64,000 nucleotides of DNA from Lachnospiraceae bacterium UBA1766 (GTDB lineage: Bacteria > Bacillota > Clostridia > Lachnospirales > Lachnospiraceae). Location of the stretch: assembly GCA_002314715.1 (NCBI GenBank), contig DCGY01000049.1, positions 23,387 to 87,386 on the forward strand. The letters are read 5' to 3'. Made by a program: the position numbers and the translations under genes. Positions 28,538 to 37,594 of the stretch are shown piece by piece. The notes under the pieces are model-generated. The model did no database searches, was not told the DNA's origin, and was given only the letters and a program-made list of their open reading frames with translations. Within the stretch, counting starts at the first letter, position 1. Every line of letters begins with the position of its first letter.

Positions 28538-29110
28538 ATGGAAAATCAAAAATCGAATCAAAAAGCCCTGTTTACCACCAAGGAGATGGCCCTCACAGGA
28601 CTTTTGACAGCTATCATTTGTGTATTGGCCCCTTTTGCTCTAAACATTCCCATCAGCCCGGTGCCGATTTCCCTTGCGACCCTGGCAATTTACTTTGTTT
28701 TGACCATAGGCGGCATAAAGCTTGGCACCATCAGCGTCATTATTTATATTTTGTTGGGATTGGTCGGCGTACCGGTTTTTGCCAGCTTCCGTTCCGGCCC
28801 TTCGGTTCTTTTGGGACCCACCGGCGGTTATATCATCGGATATATTTTCCTGGCATTGGTGGCAGGTTTCTTCGTTCAGAAATGGCCTGAGAAAATTCTG
28901 CTGCACGTTTTGGGAATGATTCTTGGCACGGCAGCCTGCTATCTTTTCGGCACCGTCTGGTTTATGATCAGCCTAAATTACGACTTACTTAAGGCACTGG
29001 CCGTTTGTGTCATCCCTTATATTCCCGGAGATATTGCCAAGTTTGTCATTGCGCTTCTCATCGGAACGCCCATTCGCAAGCGTTTAAAGAAGGCTGGCAT
29101 GCTGCAGTAA
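28538..29110 (+). CDS. bioY: Biotin transporter S component BioY
   Basis: Substrate-binding membrane subunit of an ECF-type biotin importer. 190 residues with about six hydrophobic segments and the BioY signatures VPISLATLAIY, ...GLVGVPVFASFRSGPSVLLGPTGGYIIGY and CVIPYIPGD. No ATPase or EcfT gene is adjacent, so it must share a general ECF module. The BirA operator upstream independently supports biotin. Its last 27 bases overlap the 3' end of the convergent GH9 gene, leaving no room for a terminator between them. Confidence 0.95.
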   Translation: MENQKSNQKALFTTKEMALTGLLTAIICVLAPFALNIPISPVPISLATLAIYFVLTIGGIKLGTISVIIYILLGLVGVPVFASFRSGPSVLLGPTGGYIIGYIFLALVAGFFVQKWPEKILLHVLGMILGTAACYLFGTVWFMISLNYDLLKALAVCVIPYIPGDIAKFVIALLIGTPIRKRLKKAGMLQ

Positions 29111-30709
29111 ATATGCCAAAGTTGCGACCGTGGGCGAATTCCAGTATATGGTAATTTCATTTAAGGAATAACAATCCACGTGGTCCGCAAAGCACTTCAT
29201 GGGTGGTGTTTCCGGCTTCACCAATTCCTTGGCACGGCCATCCTGCAAGCCTTTATTGGCTCCACCGCTGACCATTCCCGGAATACACTTTTCGATTCCG
29301 TCTGCATGGGCAGGACGTAAATGCGGCTGATTGATGCAATGGCTTCCGTTGCCGCTGACGTAGCTGATTCCCAATGCATTAACACCCATCAAATAGTTTA
29401 ACTGGTCCTGGGCATACTCGCTCAGGGCCTTTTTCTTTTTCCAGTCCACCCGGAGATAATCGGCTATTCCAAACAACATACCCATTTTCATTACACGCAT
29501 GTTGCTTCCCCAATAGAACATTTTTTCGTTCATGGACACCGCATAACCGCAGGAATCGGCCAAATTCGCCGCACTCTCCGCTGCCTTTTGAAATATTTCT
29601 TTGTACTGTGCCACCAGATTCTCATCCTTCTTCTGCTCACACAAAAGGTAAGCCAAAAGTCCGAAGCCACCTACTTCTCCGTATCCCAGCTCTGCCTTTG
29701 GAAATTCTGCTTCCCCGGCAGTTCTCATATCCTTCTCGTAGCATTCCAGACCGGTCATGGCATACATAGCAGCCGCAGCCCAAAAACGGTTGGACAAATC
29801 ATTCCATTCCCCGTACTCTCCGGTACCACAGCCCTCCGGATTCTTAAAGCCAACAAACTCCGGATGCTCCAAAAGCCATCCATAAGACTTGGTAGCGGCC
29901 TCCCTTAATTGGTCTGCGAAAACCGCATCATATTCTCTGTAAATCTCTTCCCCCAGGGCGCATACACCTACAAAATCCGCAGTGGCCATGGAAGACACCG
30001 GAAGCAGATAAAGCTGTCCCAAATCCTCCTGGGGCATAATAAACGAAGCATGTCTTGCGGTGGTAACCTTGTGATATACTCCACCGTCCTCTTTTTGTAA
30101 TTTCAGCATCCACTGAAGCTCATAGCGACATTCGCTCAAAAAATCCGGTGTTTTTCTTCCGCTTTCCGGAATGTTCAAAAACAAGTTTTTCAAGGATTCC
30201 CCGTACATTTTATAGGTAAACAGCAGGTGAGCCAGTGCGCAGGCTCCCGCCGTAATATACCGTCCGTAGTCCCCTGCATCATGCCATCCACCGGTTACTT
30301 CCTTTGACACACTGTGGTCAAACCATTCAACGGCCATACCGGTATGACACGCGGAATGAACGAATTCTCCGGCATATTTTTCCTCCAGGGCACAACCGCA
30401 TCGCAAATAGTAAAACGCACGCATGGTATCGTACAAAAGCTGATCATAGGGCTTATCGCTGATTTCAAAGATTTCGCAGCGGTGTCCTTCCGAAGAAAGA
30501 AAAAAACGTCCCGTCTCCTGAAAATCACTGAAATCCGCCTGATACACATTATCCATAGAGGCGATATCCAACCCAAAATGCTTGGTTTCTCCCTCATACA
30601 CTACATGATTTCTTTCATCCCTTACCTGAAATTTTTCGCAGGGGAAAGCTATAACCGCTTTCTTGGGACCATTTTTAAAATACCCTGACTGATTTACAAA
30701 TATTTTCAT
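29084..30709 (-). CDS. Glycoside hydrolase family 9, intracellular (cellodextrinase/glucanase)
   Basis: A 541-residue GH9 enzyme hydrolysing beta-1,4-glucan oligosaccharides by an inverting mechanism. An N-terminal Ig-like CelD_N domain (MKIFVNQSGYFKNGPKKAVI to about 80) leads to the (alpha/alpha)6 barrel. Family marks are GGWHDAGDYGRY (catalytic base region), YVSGNGSHCINQPHLRPAH and the C-terminal NEITIYWNSP with the proton-donor Glu. There is no signal peptide, so it should act in the cytoplasm on imported cellodextrins. The ATG at 30709 has GAGGAG nine bases upstream and is preferred to the upstream in-frame ATG at 30745. Its 3' end overlaps bioY by 27 bases. Confidence 0.93.
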   Translation of the reverse strand: MKIFVNQSGYFKNGPKKAVIAFPCEKFQVRDERNHVVYEGETKHFGLDIASMDNVYQADFSDFQETGRFFLSSEGHRCEIFEISDKPYDQLLYDTMRAFYYLRCGCALEEKYAGEFVHSACHTGMAVEWFDHSVSKEVTGGWHDAGDYGRYITAGACALAHLLFTYKMYGESLKNLFLNIPESGRKTPDFLSECRYELQWMLKLQKEDGGVYHKVTTARHASFIMPQEDLGQLYLLPVSSMATADFVGVCALGEEIYREYDAVFADQLREAATKSYGWLLEHPEFVGFKNPEGCGTGEYGEWNDLSNRFWAAAAMYAMTGLECYEKDMRTAGEAEFPKAELGYGEVGGFGLLAYLLCEQKKDENLVAQYKEIFQKAAESAANLADSCGYAVSMNEKMFYWGSNMRVMKMGMLFGIADYLRVDWKKKKALSEYAQDQLNYLMGVNALGISYVSGNGSHCINQPHLRPAHADGIEKCIPGMVSGGANKGLQDGRAKELVKPETPPMKCFADHVDCYSLNEITIYWNSPTVATLAYLLQHASLL

Positions 30710-30836
30710 GTTTCTTTTCTCCTCAAATATTCCGACAAAGTGCACATTCTCAATCCGCTGTGCGAAATTCTGCCATCATCATATCGAAAAACAATCCCAA
30801 TTCAAATGGATTATTCTGGAAAGAAAATGGATTTCC

Positions 30837-30864
30837 TTGACAGCCTGCCAAAATATGATATACT
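30837..30864 (+). promoter_or_regulatory. queT promoter
   Basis: Perfect TTGACA (30837-30842), 16-base spacer, TATACT (30859-30864). Transcription from about 30871 gives a leader of about 120 bases before queT. Confidence 0.85.
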
Positions 30865-30867
30865 GAA

Positions 30868-30986
30868 AGCGTTTCTGTCAAAATATGATTACAGAAATGG
30901 TCAGTTCGAGACCTTCCTGACCTCAGAGGTGCGGAAATTGTAGTCCACCTCTGACACGTAACCCGTGTAAACAAAACTAAAGGAGA
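30868..30986 (+). ncRNA. Structured queT leader, candidate preQ1 riboswitch
   Basis: The leader folds into a run of hairpins: TTTCTGT/ACAGAAA, GGTCAG/CTGACC, CAGAGGTG/CACCTCTG with loop bases TAGT, and ACACG/CGTGT. After an A-rich stretch the sequence ACTA sits directly before the AAAGGAG ribosome site and can pair with the TAGT loop, making an H-type pseudoknot that would hide the ribosome site. This order (optional hairpin, main hairpin, internal hairpin, pseudoknot at the ribosome site) resembles preQ1-II, and the gene is a queuosine-precursor transporter. Class assignment is uncertain because I cannot match the conserved loop bases fully. Confidence 0.5.
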
Positions 30987-30992
30987 ATAAAA

Positions 30993-31514
30993 ATGAAAAA
31001 CAGAAAGACCTACTTTATCACTCAGGCAGCTGCAATTGCTGCTCTTTATGTGGTGATGACTTATGCCATCAGCACAATCAATTTAGCCAGCGGTGCTATC
31101 CAGCTTCGTATTTCGGAGTGTCTTACCATTCTTCCCTTTTTTACCCCCGCAGCCGTACCCGGACTCTTCATCGGATGTCTGATCAGCAATATGATTGCCG
31201 GTGCAAATGGCTCCATCATTATTTGGGATATTATTTTCGGAAGTATTGCTACACTCCTCGGCGCTGTGGGAACCTACGCACTTCGCAAGTACAAATGGCT
31301 TACTCCCCTTCCTCCGATTCTGGCAAATACCATTATCGTTCCTTTTATCCTGGCCTTCGCATACCAGATTCCCGGCTCCATTTTCTACTTTATGTTAACC
31401 GTGGGCATCGGCGAAATCTTATCCTGTGGCGTGCTGGGATTGGTATTGTTGCATTTATTGTTGCCCTACCGGAAATATCTGTTTACATCAGAATATTCAT
31501 CAGGACCTTCGTAA
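30993..31514 (+). CDS. queT: Queuosine precursor transporter QueT
   Basis: An integral membrane protein of 173 residues with about five hydrophobic segments, of the QueT family of ECF-type S components, which take up preQ1 or preQ0 for queuosine tRNA modification. Characteristic segments are the QLRISECLTILPFFTPAAVPGLFIGC stretch and NMIAGANGSIIIWDIIFGSIATLLGA. AAAGGAG lies eight bases before the ATG. No EcfA/EcfT gene is nearby. The structured leader upstream fits regulation by its substrate. Confidence 0.88.
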   Translation: MKNRKTYFITQAAAIAALYVVMTYAISTINLASGAIQLRISECLTILPFFTPAAVPGLFIGCLISNMIAGANGSIIIWDIIFGSIATLLGAVGTYALRKYKWLTPLPPILANTIIVPFILAFAYQIPGSIFYFMLTVGIGEILSCGVLGLVLLHLLLPYRKYLFTSEYSSGPS

Positions 31515-31515
31515 A

Positions 31516-31543
31516 ATAAAAAGAACCGGCGCTCTCGCACCGG
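31516..31543 (-). terminator. Terminator at the end of the long ATP synthase operon
   Basis: AGAACCGG pairs with CCGGTTCT (8 bp, loop 10) and on the minus strand runs into TTTTTATTTTA. It follows the stop at 31561; on the plus strand its tail is poorer, so queT termination may be weak. Confidence 0.8.
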
Positions 31544-31560
31544 TTCTGACTAGTTTACCT

Positions 31561-34083
31561 TTACTCAATATACGTAATAAAACAATTTCCGTTCTCGGAA
31601 AACCATTTGGTGGAATCATTCATGCCTTTCTTGTACAGCTTACCGCTTGAAGGCTCAAAAAGGACTACATTCTGTTCATTAAAGCCTGTAATGACCACCG
31701 CATCACCATTGTTTAAGATGGCCAAAACCGGGATATCCTGGTTTACATAATACAGTACGGCGTCCAGAGTACAGGTGTTTAAATCCAGTATTCTGGCGTC
31801 GGGCAACTGTCTCTCCAACACCTCGATAGCGCTCATTCCGCGCTCCAGCATTTCCGCACTGTTTCCAACAATTCCCTCAAATTTCAAAATGGTATCCAGA
31901 CAGACACCAAGGCTTTCATCAATACCAACCTTTTGTTCCGGCTCCTTAATCGCCATAATCTGATTTTTAGACACCCTGGCACTCTTCACCCAAACCAGCT
32001 GACCCAGTTCGTTGATCACCGTTCCCGCATTGGTATAGGCGGCGGCCACCGCATTGGATTCGTCGGTATAGATGCCACTTACTCCATAACCATTATACAC
32101 ATAATAGCGCTCTGCATCGCTTTCGCCGGCCAGGTTCACTGCCCTTCCGCCTTCCAAAAGCACCTCCTTGGGAGTCAGCAGCTGAAGGGTTTTGGTGTCG
32201 ATATCTTTTCGCACCTGAATCTGCACATAGCGCTCATACACATCAATATCCGCAGCAACCACCAGATTTTTTCCAACCACTTCCTGTACAGAGCTTACGA
32301 TATGGTCGTCAATGGCACTCTTATAGCTACCGGAATCATTTTTTTGCACGCGGGTAAGGGTAATCTGATTATCCTCCATCGTACATCCGGTCACATAATA
32401 GCCATCCTGCCGGTATTCTTTTAATATCTCTCCGTCTGCATTACAAATGCAAATCTTATACATAGGGAAAGTTACATGGCCCAGATTTTCGATTTGAATA
32501 TCCTCATCCTTTGCCACACCATAAATAATATCCTCTCCCATAAAGCCAAGAGGCTGCATGGACTCTCCGTAGCCACACCATACAGAAGTAATGTTGTCTG
32601 TGTTCAGATCCAATATTTTCAGTTCTCTGCAATGAATCATATCGGAACCGGTTTTCCAAACCACCATCTTTTGTCCATCGGATACATACAGACTGTCATC
32701 CCGAGTCAGCTCCACCAGCTCCTTTACCTCTCTGTCCTCCAGACAAATGAGATACAGGTGATTTTCCAGGGATAAATACATATTTCCTTCCCGATTGACA
32801 AACAGCAGATTTTCCATTTGGCATTTCAGCACAGAGTATGGTTTATCATAGGGAATGTACGCAATTTCCTCCACCGTATTGTACGCAGGCTTAAAGTAAT
32901 ACACCGCAATTCCGGATTTTCCTTCATGTCGGCCGCGATTCATATATCCATACACGGCGAAGTAAACATTGCCTCCCTCATCAATACTGAGAATGCGCAC
33001 ATCATGCTGATCGTACATGTCCCTCTTATCCGTGTTGGTTTCATTATAAAAGCCAAACAGCTCTGACAGCTTGTTGGTGGTCACATTATAACTGAACAGT
33101 CGATCTGCCACCTCGAAGGCAACTACATTTCCATCCCCACTCTCCATCATCTGAACATTGCTGTCTACGATTCCCAGCAAAATCTTGTCGTTGGCGCACA
33201 TGTGCTCCACGTCCGGAATCTGGTCCATGGTTCTCTCATAATTCAAAAGATAGGTTCTGTCCTTCGTATATCGGATTCGGTAAAACTCTCGCACACGGTA
33301 CAGGGTATCTGTATTTTCCCCCTCCACCGTCACCTGATAATCCATCCAAAAAGAGGCGGTTTGGCCGTTATTTTCTTTTAAGGTAATGGCTGGCTTGGCC
33401 ACTTCCTTCACTGCCAAATCTCCCCAGGTAATCTGTTTAAAACTACTGTGGATATTCACGTAATGAAAGGATTTATTGTCCTGCAATCTGGAATTACTCT
33501 CCAGATACTTGGTTAGTGCTTTCGCCTGATCCCGGTCATACAACCGCTCATGGAAATCTCGGATAAAGTCTAGTTTTTCCTTGGTATAGGACTTATCGCT
33601 CCATAATGCCCTGGTATAATAATGCACCTCTCCATCATCCAGCACCAGTACAATGGCCAGCGAGTATTCCTTCTCTTTTTCCAAAAGATCCTTGAGAGAA
33701 AAAGTGCCGTAAATCTGATTGTACTCTCTGCTCCAGCCCGAAACCTCTGAATCTTCAATCAGACGTTCTCCATCGATACTGCGCACTTCCACGCGAATCT
33801 GCGAAATGGCCCGACCAAAGCAGTCCACAATAAAGTTGGCGCTTCTTTCCTCGTCAAGCATGGTCACGGTATCTCTTTGGAAAGATACGTCCATTTCCGA
33901 GGTATAGCCATATAGGGTGTTGTATTTCACACCTTCATATTCCATTGTAACCACGGGCAAAGTGGCCTGGGCCATTTCCATGGTCATATTTTCCCGGTCT
34001 TTATTCATTATTTTGCCCATAATCAGTACTGTCAGCACAAAGGCAAGAAAGAATACCAGACCTTTCAAAATCATTTTTTTCAT
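31561..34083 (-). CDS. Membrane-anchored 840-residue protein with decayed C39-like C-terminus
   Basis: I do not recognise the main part. One N-terminal membrane segment (about 5-25) anchors a large, probably extracellular protein. The middle (about 280-560) has repeated short beta segments resembling a propeller (LSIDEGGNVYFAVYGY, LLFVNREGNMYLSLENHLYLI, VSDGQKMVVWKTGSDMIH). The last 110 residues look like a papain-type C39_2 domain (VLERQLPDA, YYVNQDIPVLAILNNGDAVVITGFNEQNVVLFEPSSGK), but the position normally held by the catalytic His before VVITGF is GDA, so it is probably inactive; the family Cys may be the one in GVCLDTI. Its ATG overlaps the stop of the methyltransferase gene (ATGA). Function unknown. 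Confidence 0.75.
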   Translation of the reverse strand: MKKMILKGLVFFLAFVLTVLIMGKIMNKDRENMTMEMAQATLPVVTMEYEGVKYNTLYGYTSEMDVSFQRDTVTMLDEERSANFIVDCFGRAISQIRVEVRSIDGERLIEDSEVSGWSREYNQIYGTFSLKDLLEKEKEYSLAIVLVLDDGEVHYYTRALWSDKSYTKEKLDFIRDFHERLYDRDQAKALTKYLESNSRLQDNKSFHYVNIHSSFKQITWGDLAVKEVAKPAITLKENNGQTASFWMDYQVTVEGENTDTLYRVREFYRIRYTKDRTYLLNYERTMDQIPDVEHMCANDKILLGIVDSNVQMMESGDGNVVAFEVADRLFSYNVTTNKLSELFGFYNETNTDKRDMYDQHDVRILSIDEGGNVYFAVYGYMNRGRHEGKSGIAVYYFKPAYNTVEEIAYIPYDKPYSVLKCQMENLLFVNREGNMYLSLENHLYLICLEDREVKELVELTRDDSLYVSDGQKMVVWKTGSDMIHCRELKILDLNTDNITSVWCGYGESMQPLGFMGEDIIYGVAKDEDIQIENLGHVTFPMYKICICNADGEILKEYRQDGYYVTGCTMEDNQITLTRVQKNDSGSYKSAIDDHIVSSVQEVVGKNLVVAADIDVYERYVQIQVRKDIDTKTLQLLTPKEVLLEGGRAVNLAGESDAERYYVYNGYGVSGIYTDESNAVAAAYTNAGTVINELGQLVWVKSARVSKNQIMAIKEPEQKVGIDESLGVCLDTILKFEGIVGNSAEMLERGMSAIEVLERQLPDARILDLNTCTLDAVLYYVNQDIPVLAILNNGDAVVITGFNEQNVVLFEPSSGKLYKKGMNDSTKWFSENGNCFITYIE

Positions 34084-35246
34084 GCATCAAATTCCTGTAA
34101 TAATCTATCCAAGGTGGGATGGAGATTTAACATCTCCTCCAAGCTTGTAACATCGTTCTTTTTCGGGCGTATGCCGGGTTCCTTCACCGCACGAATCAGG
34201 AGATTCTTGGGTGTATGCTCCATATCGATAAACTCCAGAATCTGGGTATGATAGCCCCACTGCTCCAGTAAATTGGCACGAATGGCATCCGTCACCAAAG
34301 CTGAGAAGCGTTCCTTTAACAACCCATATTTTAAAATCGGTTTCAGCTCCTGATTGGAAATCTGTCGATTCACCTCATGCTGGCAACAGGGCACCGCCAA
34401 AATCACGGAGGCTCCCCATTTGATTGCCTTATGCAAAGCATAATCGGTAGCGGTATCGCAGGCATGTAGGGTTACCACCATATCCACGCTATCCGCTCCT
34501 TCATAGGTACTGATATCTCCCGTCTCAAATTCCAACTGCTCATAACCCAGCTTTTGGGCCAAATCGTTGCAATGGTTTATCACATCTTCTTTTAAATCCA
34601 ATCCGGTTACGCGAATATCTCTCTTTTGCTGTACATGCAGATAATAATACATGGCAAAGGTCAAATAGGATTTCCCGCAGCCAAAATCAATGATTCGAAT
34701 GGTTCTGTCCTTGGGAAGGTTGTCCAATACGTCCTCGATAAATTCCAAATATCGATTAATCTGGCGAAATTTATCATATCGCGCCTTTACAATATGTCCA
34801 TCCGGTGTCTGTACTCCCAGCCCGATGAGGAAATCCACCGGCTCCCCATCCTGAATAATATACTGTTTGGTTCGATTGTGGGAAAGGTCTCTGTTTTCCT
34901 CTGTCTTTTGTGCTTCCGACGGCTGCAATCTCTTGATTTTCAGGGTTTGCTTGCCCTTTTTCCCTACCAGCACCAAAACTTCCCTGGTGGGAAGCTTCGC
35001 CTCAAACTGCTTCATTAAATTCTCCAGGTATCCGTTAATCCGACCCGCCATTTCCTTGGCAGAAAAATTTTCATGATATACCTTGGTTCCCCGATAAGTG
35101 GTCTCCTGGAAAAATAATTCCTCCTTAATCAGCACGGGACGAATTTTGATTTTTTGAGCCACCTCCGGATTTCTGGAGTTGCTGATTACTATCTGATTCA
35201 GTTCTTTACAGAGGATTTCCTCTAATATTGTATCCCAATCGTTCAT
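34080..35246 (-). CDS. SAM-dependent methyltransferase
   Basis: A 388-residue soluble class I methyltransferase of the Methyltransf_32 type. An N-terminal extension of about 170 residues is followed by the Rossmann core: motif I IRIIDFGCGKSYLTF, the acidic loop GLDLKEDVI, GDIS and the segment VVTLHACDTATDYAL, then VPCCQHE. The substrate is unknown; the VPCC segment and the family suggest RNA or small-molecule methylation, but this is not settled by sequence. AAGGG precedes the ATG. It sits in the tail of the ATP synthase operon, coupled to the anchored protein that follows. Confidence 0.85.
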   Translation of the reverse strand: MNDWDTILEEILCKELNQIVISNSRNPEVAQKIKIRPVLIKEELFFQETTYRGTKVYHENFSAKEMAGRINGYLENLMKQFEAKLPTREVLVLVGKKGKQTLKIKRLQPSEAQKTEENRDLSHNRTKQYIIQDGEPVDFLIGLGVQTPDGHIVKARYDKFRQINRYLEFIEDVLDNLPKDRTIRIIDFGCGKSYLTFAMYYYLHVQQKRDIRVTGLDLKEDVINHCNDLAQKLGYEQLEFETGDISTYEGADSVDMVVTLHACDTATDYALHKAIKWGASVILAVPCCQHEVNRQISNQELKPILKYGLLKERFSALVTDAIRANLLEQWGYHTQILEFIDMEHTPKNLLIRAVKEPGIRPKKNDVTSLEEMLNLHPTLDRLLQEFDA

Positions 35247-35257
35247 CTGTTTCCCTT

Positions 35258-35650
35258 TTAATAATAAAAAAATTCTCGCTTGCCGTTATGGCGTCTTCTA
35301 TATATTTCATTACATACAAGCACCTGAATCATCATCTTTTTATCCTCCCGCTGTGTTACGGGACAGGTGGCCTGCTGTTCCTTTTGTTCTTCTTTTAAAA
35401 GCATATCTGTAATGGTAGATGCCAGTGTTTCCAGTCCCAAACGGTCCGGATATTCATCATATATCATGGCACCTTCATAGTCCATATGGTCAATAATACT
35501 CGCAATACGTTGCTGATACTCCTTCACCTTGGAAGGGAAGGTCTGTTGAAAATAATCAAAATCCTTCATAGCCTTCTTCTCGGTTCCTGTCCCAATATAC
35601 TCGGGGTGCAGCATAAAGAAGGGAAGGGGATTTGTCTTCTGAAAATCCAT
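35258..35650 (-). CDS. Small cytoplasmic protein of unknown function
   Basis: A 130-residue protein with charged helical content (FDYFQQTFPSKVKEYQQRIASIIDHMDYEGAMIYDEYPDRLGLETLASTITDMLL) and a basic, aromatic end (EIYRRRHNGKREFFYY). No family recognised. A start at 35683 is possible but has no ribosome site; the ATG at 35650 has GAGG eight bases upstream, so I use it. That ATG lies in the 3' arm of a 12-bp hairpin, which may limit translation. It follows atpC and precedes the methyltransferase gene by 11 bases. Confidence 0.7.
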   Translation of the reverse strand: MDFQKTNPLPFFMLHPEYIGTGTEKKAMKDFDYFQQTFPSKVKEYQQRIASIIDHMDYEGAMIYDEYPDRLGLETLASTITDMLLKEEQKEQQATCPVTQREDKKMMIQVLVCNEIYRRRHNGKREFFYY

Positions 35651-35699
35651 ACGCAGTGCCTCATAGTTATTTTTTAATAACATATGCGCACTGCGTATG
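35648..35699 (-). promoter_or_regulatory. Intercistronic hairpin covering the start codon of the small protein
   Basis: CATACGCAGTGC (minus strand 5' arm near 35699) pairs perfectly over 12 bp with GCACTGCGTATG, whose last three bases are the ATG at 35650. The loop holds a second small stem (GTTATT/AATAAC). No T-run follows, so this is more likely a processing or translation-control element than a terminator. Confidence 0.55.
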
Positions 35700-35716
35700 T
35701 ACTGTTACATTATGAA

Positions 35717-36127
35717 TTATCTTAATACCTGAATACGTGCCATTGCTCTCTGCAAAGCGGTTTCCGCTCTGGCAAGGTCTGTTTCCTCGTGCTTACTTTG
35801 GATTCTTTCCTGTGCACGCTCTAAAGCCGCCTCAGCACGATGTTCGTCAATTTCTTCGGGCCACTCGATAATCTCCGCAAGGATCGTAATACTATCCGGT
35901 AAGATTTCGGCGAAGCCTGCATGAAGGGCTGCTATTTTCTCGCCTTCCTCTTCGGTAATTGTAAGAATACCCGGTTTTACAATTACGGTCATAGGAATGT
36001 GTCTGGCAAGAACACCTATTTCGCCCTCTGTGGTATTAAACTCCACCATTTGAACCTGTCCTTCATAAAACACTCGCTCCGGAGTGATGATACGCAGGCT
36101 AAAATTTTGTCCTTCTGCCATAGTCAA
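35717..36127 (-). CDS. atpC: ATP synthase F1 epsilon subunit
   Basis: Central-stalk subunit of the F-type ATP synthase, 136 residues. The N-terminal beta-sandwich (LRIITPERVFYEGQVQMVEFNTTEGEIGVLARHIPMTVIVKPGILTI) is followed by two C-terminal helices rich in Glu, Ala and Arg (EEIDEHRAEAALERAQERI...ARAETALQRAMARIQVL), which in this family can inhibit ATP hydrolysis. It follows atpD by 14 bases and is the last ATP synthase gene. Confidence 0.96.
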   Translation of the reverse strand: MTMAEGQNFSLRIITPERVFYEGQVQMVEFNTTEGEIGVLARHIPMTVIVKPGILTITEEEGEKIAALHAGFAEILPDSITILAEIIEWPEEIDEHRAEAALERAQERIQSKHEETDLARAETALQRAMARIQVLR

Positions 36128-36141
36128 GTCCTTCCTATTCT

Positions 36142-37536
36142 TTAGGCCTTGGTTTTTGCAATTACATCATCGATGGTACCTGCATTTAAGAAATAGCTTT
36201 CCGGAATATCATCATGCTTTCCTTCCAGAATTTCTCTAAAGCCACGAATTGTCTCTGAAATAGGAACATACTTACCTTCCAAACCGGTAAACTGTCCGGC
36301 TACGAAGAAAGGCTGTGAAAGGAATCTCTGTACCTTACGTGCACGGGATACCACCAGTCTGTCCTCTTCGGAAAGTTCATCCATACCTAGAATTGCAATA
36401 ATATCCTGTAATTCCTTGTATCTCTGAAGAATTTCCTGTACACCACGTGCAGTCTTGTAATGATCCTCACCGAGAATTCTGGGATCCAAAATTCTGGAGG
36501 TAGACTCCAAAGGATCTACTGCAGGGTAAATACCAAGCTCTACGATAGAACGGGACAATACGGTTGTAGCGTCCAAGTGAGCGAAGGTTGTAGCGGGTGC
36601 AGGGTCGGTCAAGTCATCCGCGGGTACGTATACAGCCTGTACGGAAGTAATGGAACCGTTCTTTGTAGAGGTAATACGCTCCTGCAAAGCACCCATTTCC
36701 GTCTGTAAGGTAGGCTGGTAACCTACTGCGGAAGGCATACGTCCAAGAAGTGCGGACACTTCACTACCTGCCTGTGTAAATCGGAAAATGTTATCGATGA
36801 ATAACAATACATCCTTACCACCCTTATCACGGAAGTACTCTGCCATGGTAAGTCCGGTAAGACCAACTCTCATTCTTGCTCCCGGAGGCTCATTCATCTG
36901 ACCGAATACCATGGTGGTCTTGTCGATAACTCCGGACTCTTTCATTTCGTGATACAAGTCGTTACCTTCACGGGTTCTCTCACCTACACCGGTGAATACG
37001 GAATAACCGCCGTGCTCGGTAGCGATATTACGAATCAACTCCTGGATCAATACGGTTTTACCTACACCGGCACCACCGAACAAACCGATTTTACCACCCT
37101 TCTGATAAGGACACAAAAGGTCTACGACCTTAATACCGGTCTCTAACAGTTCGGTCTCGGTAGACTGCTCTTCAAAAGAAGGAGCAGCTCTGTGGATGGG
37201 CTCGTAAGTAACCCCTTCAGGAGCCGGTTGATTATCAATCGCCTGGCCAAGTACGTTGAAAATACGGCCCAGAGTATTCTCACCTACGGGTACAGAAATA
37301 GGAGCACCTGTTGCGATAGCTTCCATACCTCTTACCAAACCGTCTGTGGTACCCATGGCAATACAACGCACTGTATCATCACCCAAATGCTGAGATACTT
37401 CTACGGTCAACTCTCCTGCATCTTTGGTGGGGATACGGATGGCTTCATTAATTTCAGGAAGTTTACCTTCGTCAAAGCGCACATCCAATACGGCACCGAT
37501 GACCTGGGTAATCTTACCTTTATTTTCTCCTGCCAT
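36142..37536 (-). CDS. atpD: ATP synthase F1 beta subunit
   Basis: Catalytic subunit of F1. With the ATG at 37536 (AGAGG five bases upstream) it has 464 residues, the usual length. Walker A GGAGVGKT is at 154-161, followed by the GERTREGNDLYHEM catalytic-Glu segment, LLFIDNIFRF (Walker B) and the DELSEEDRL motif near the C-terminus. A non-ATG in-frame start at 37569 is less likely. Secure. Confidence 0.98.
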   Translation of the reverse strand: MAGENKGKITQVIGAVLDVRFDEGKLPEINEAIRIPTKDAGELTVEVSQHLGDDTVRCIAMGTTDGLVRGMEAIATGAPISVPVGENTLGRIFNVLGQAIDNQPAPEGVTYEPIHRAAPSFEEQSTETELLETGIKVVDLLCPYQKGGKIGLFGGAGVGKTVLIQELIRNIATEHGGYSVFTGVGERTREGNDLYHEMKESGVIDKTTMVFGQMNEPPGARMRVGLTGLTMAEYFRDKGGKDVLLFIDNIFRFTQAGSEVSALLGRMPSAVGYQPTLQTEMGALQERITSTKNGSITSVQAVYVPADDLTDPAPATTFAHLDATTVLSRSIVELGIYPAVDPLESTSRILDPRILGEDHYKTARGVQEILQRYKELQDIIAILGMDELSEEDRLVVSRARKVQRFLSQPFFVAGQFTGLEGKYVPISETIRGFREILEGKHDDIPESYFLNAGTIDDVIAKTKA

Positions 37537-37594
37537 TTTTACCTCTTTCCTGCCCGGTAACCCGGACAATTCTTTCTATCCGGCAGGGCTTTGG

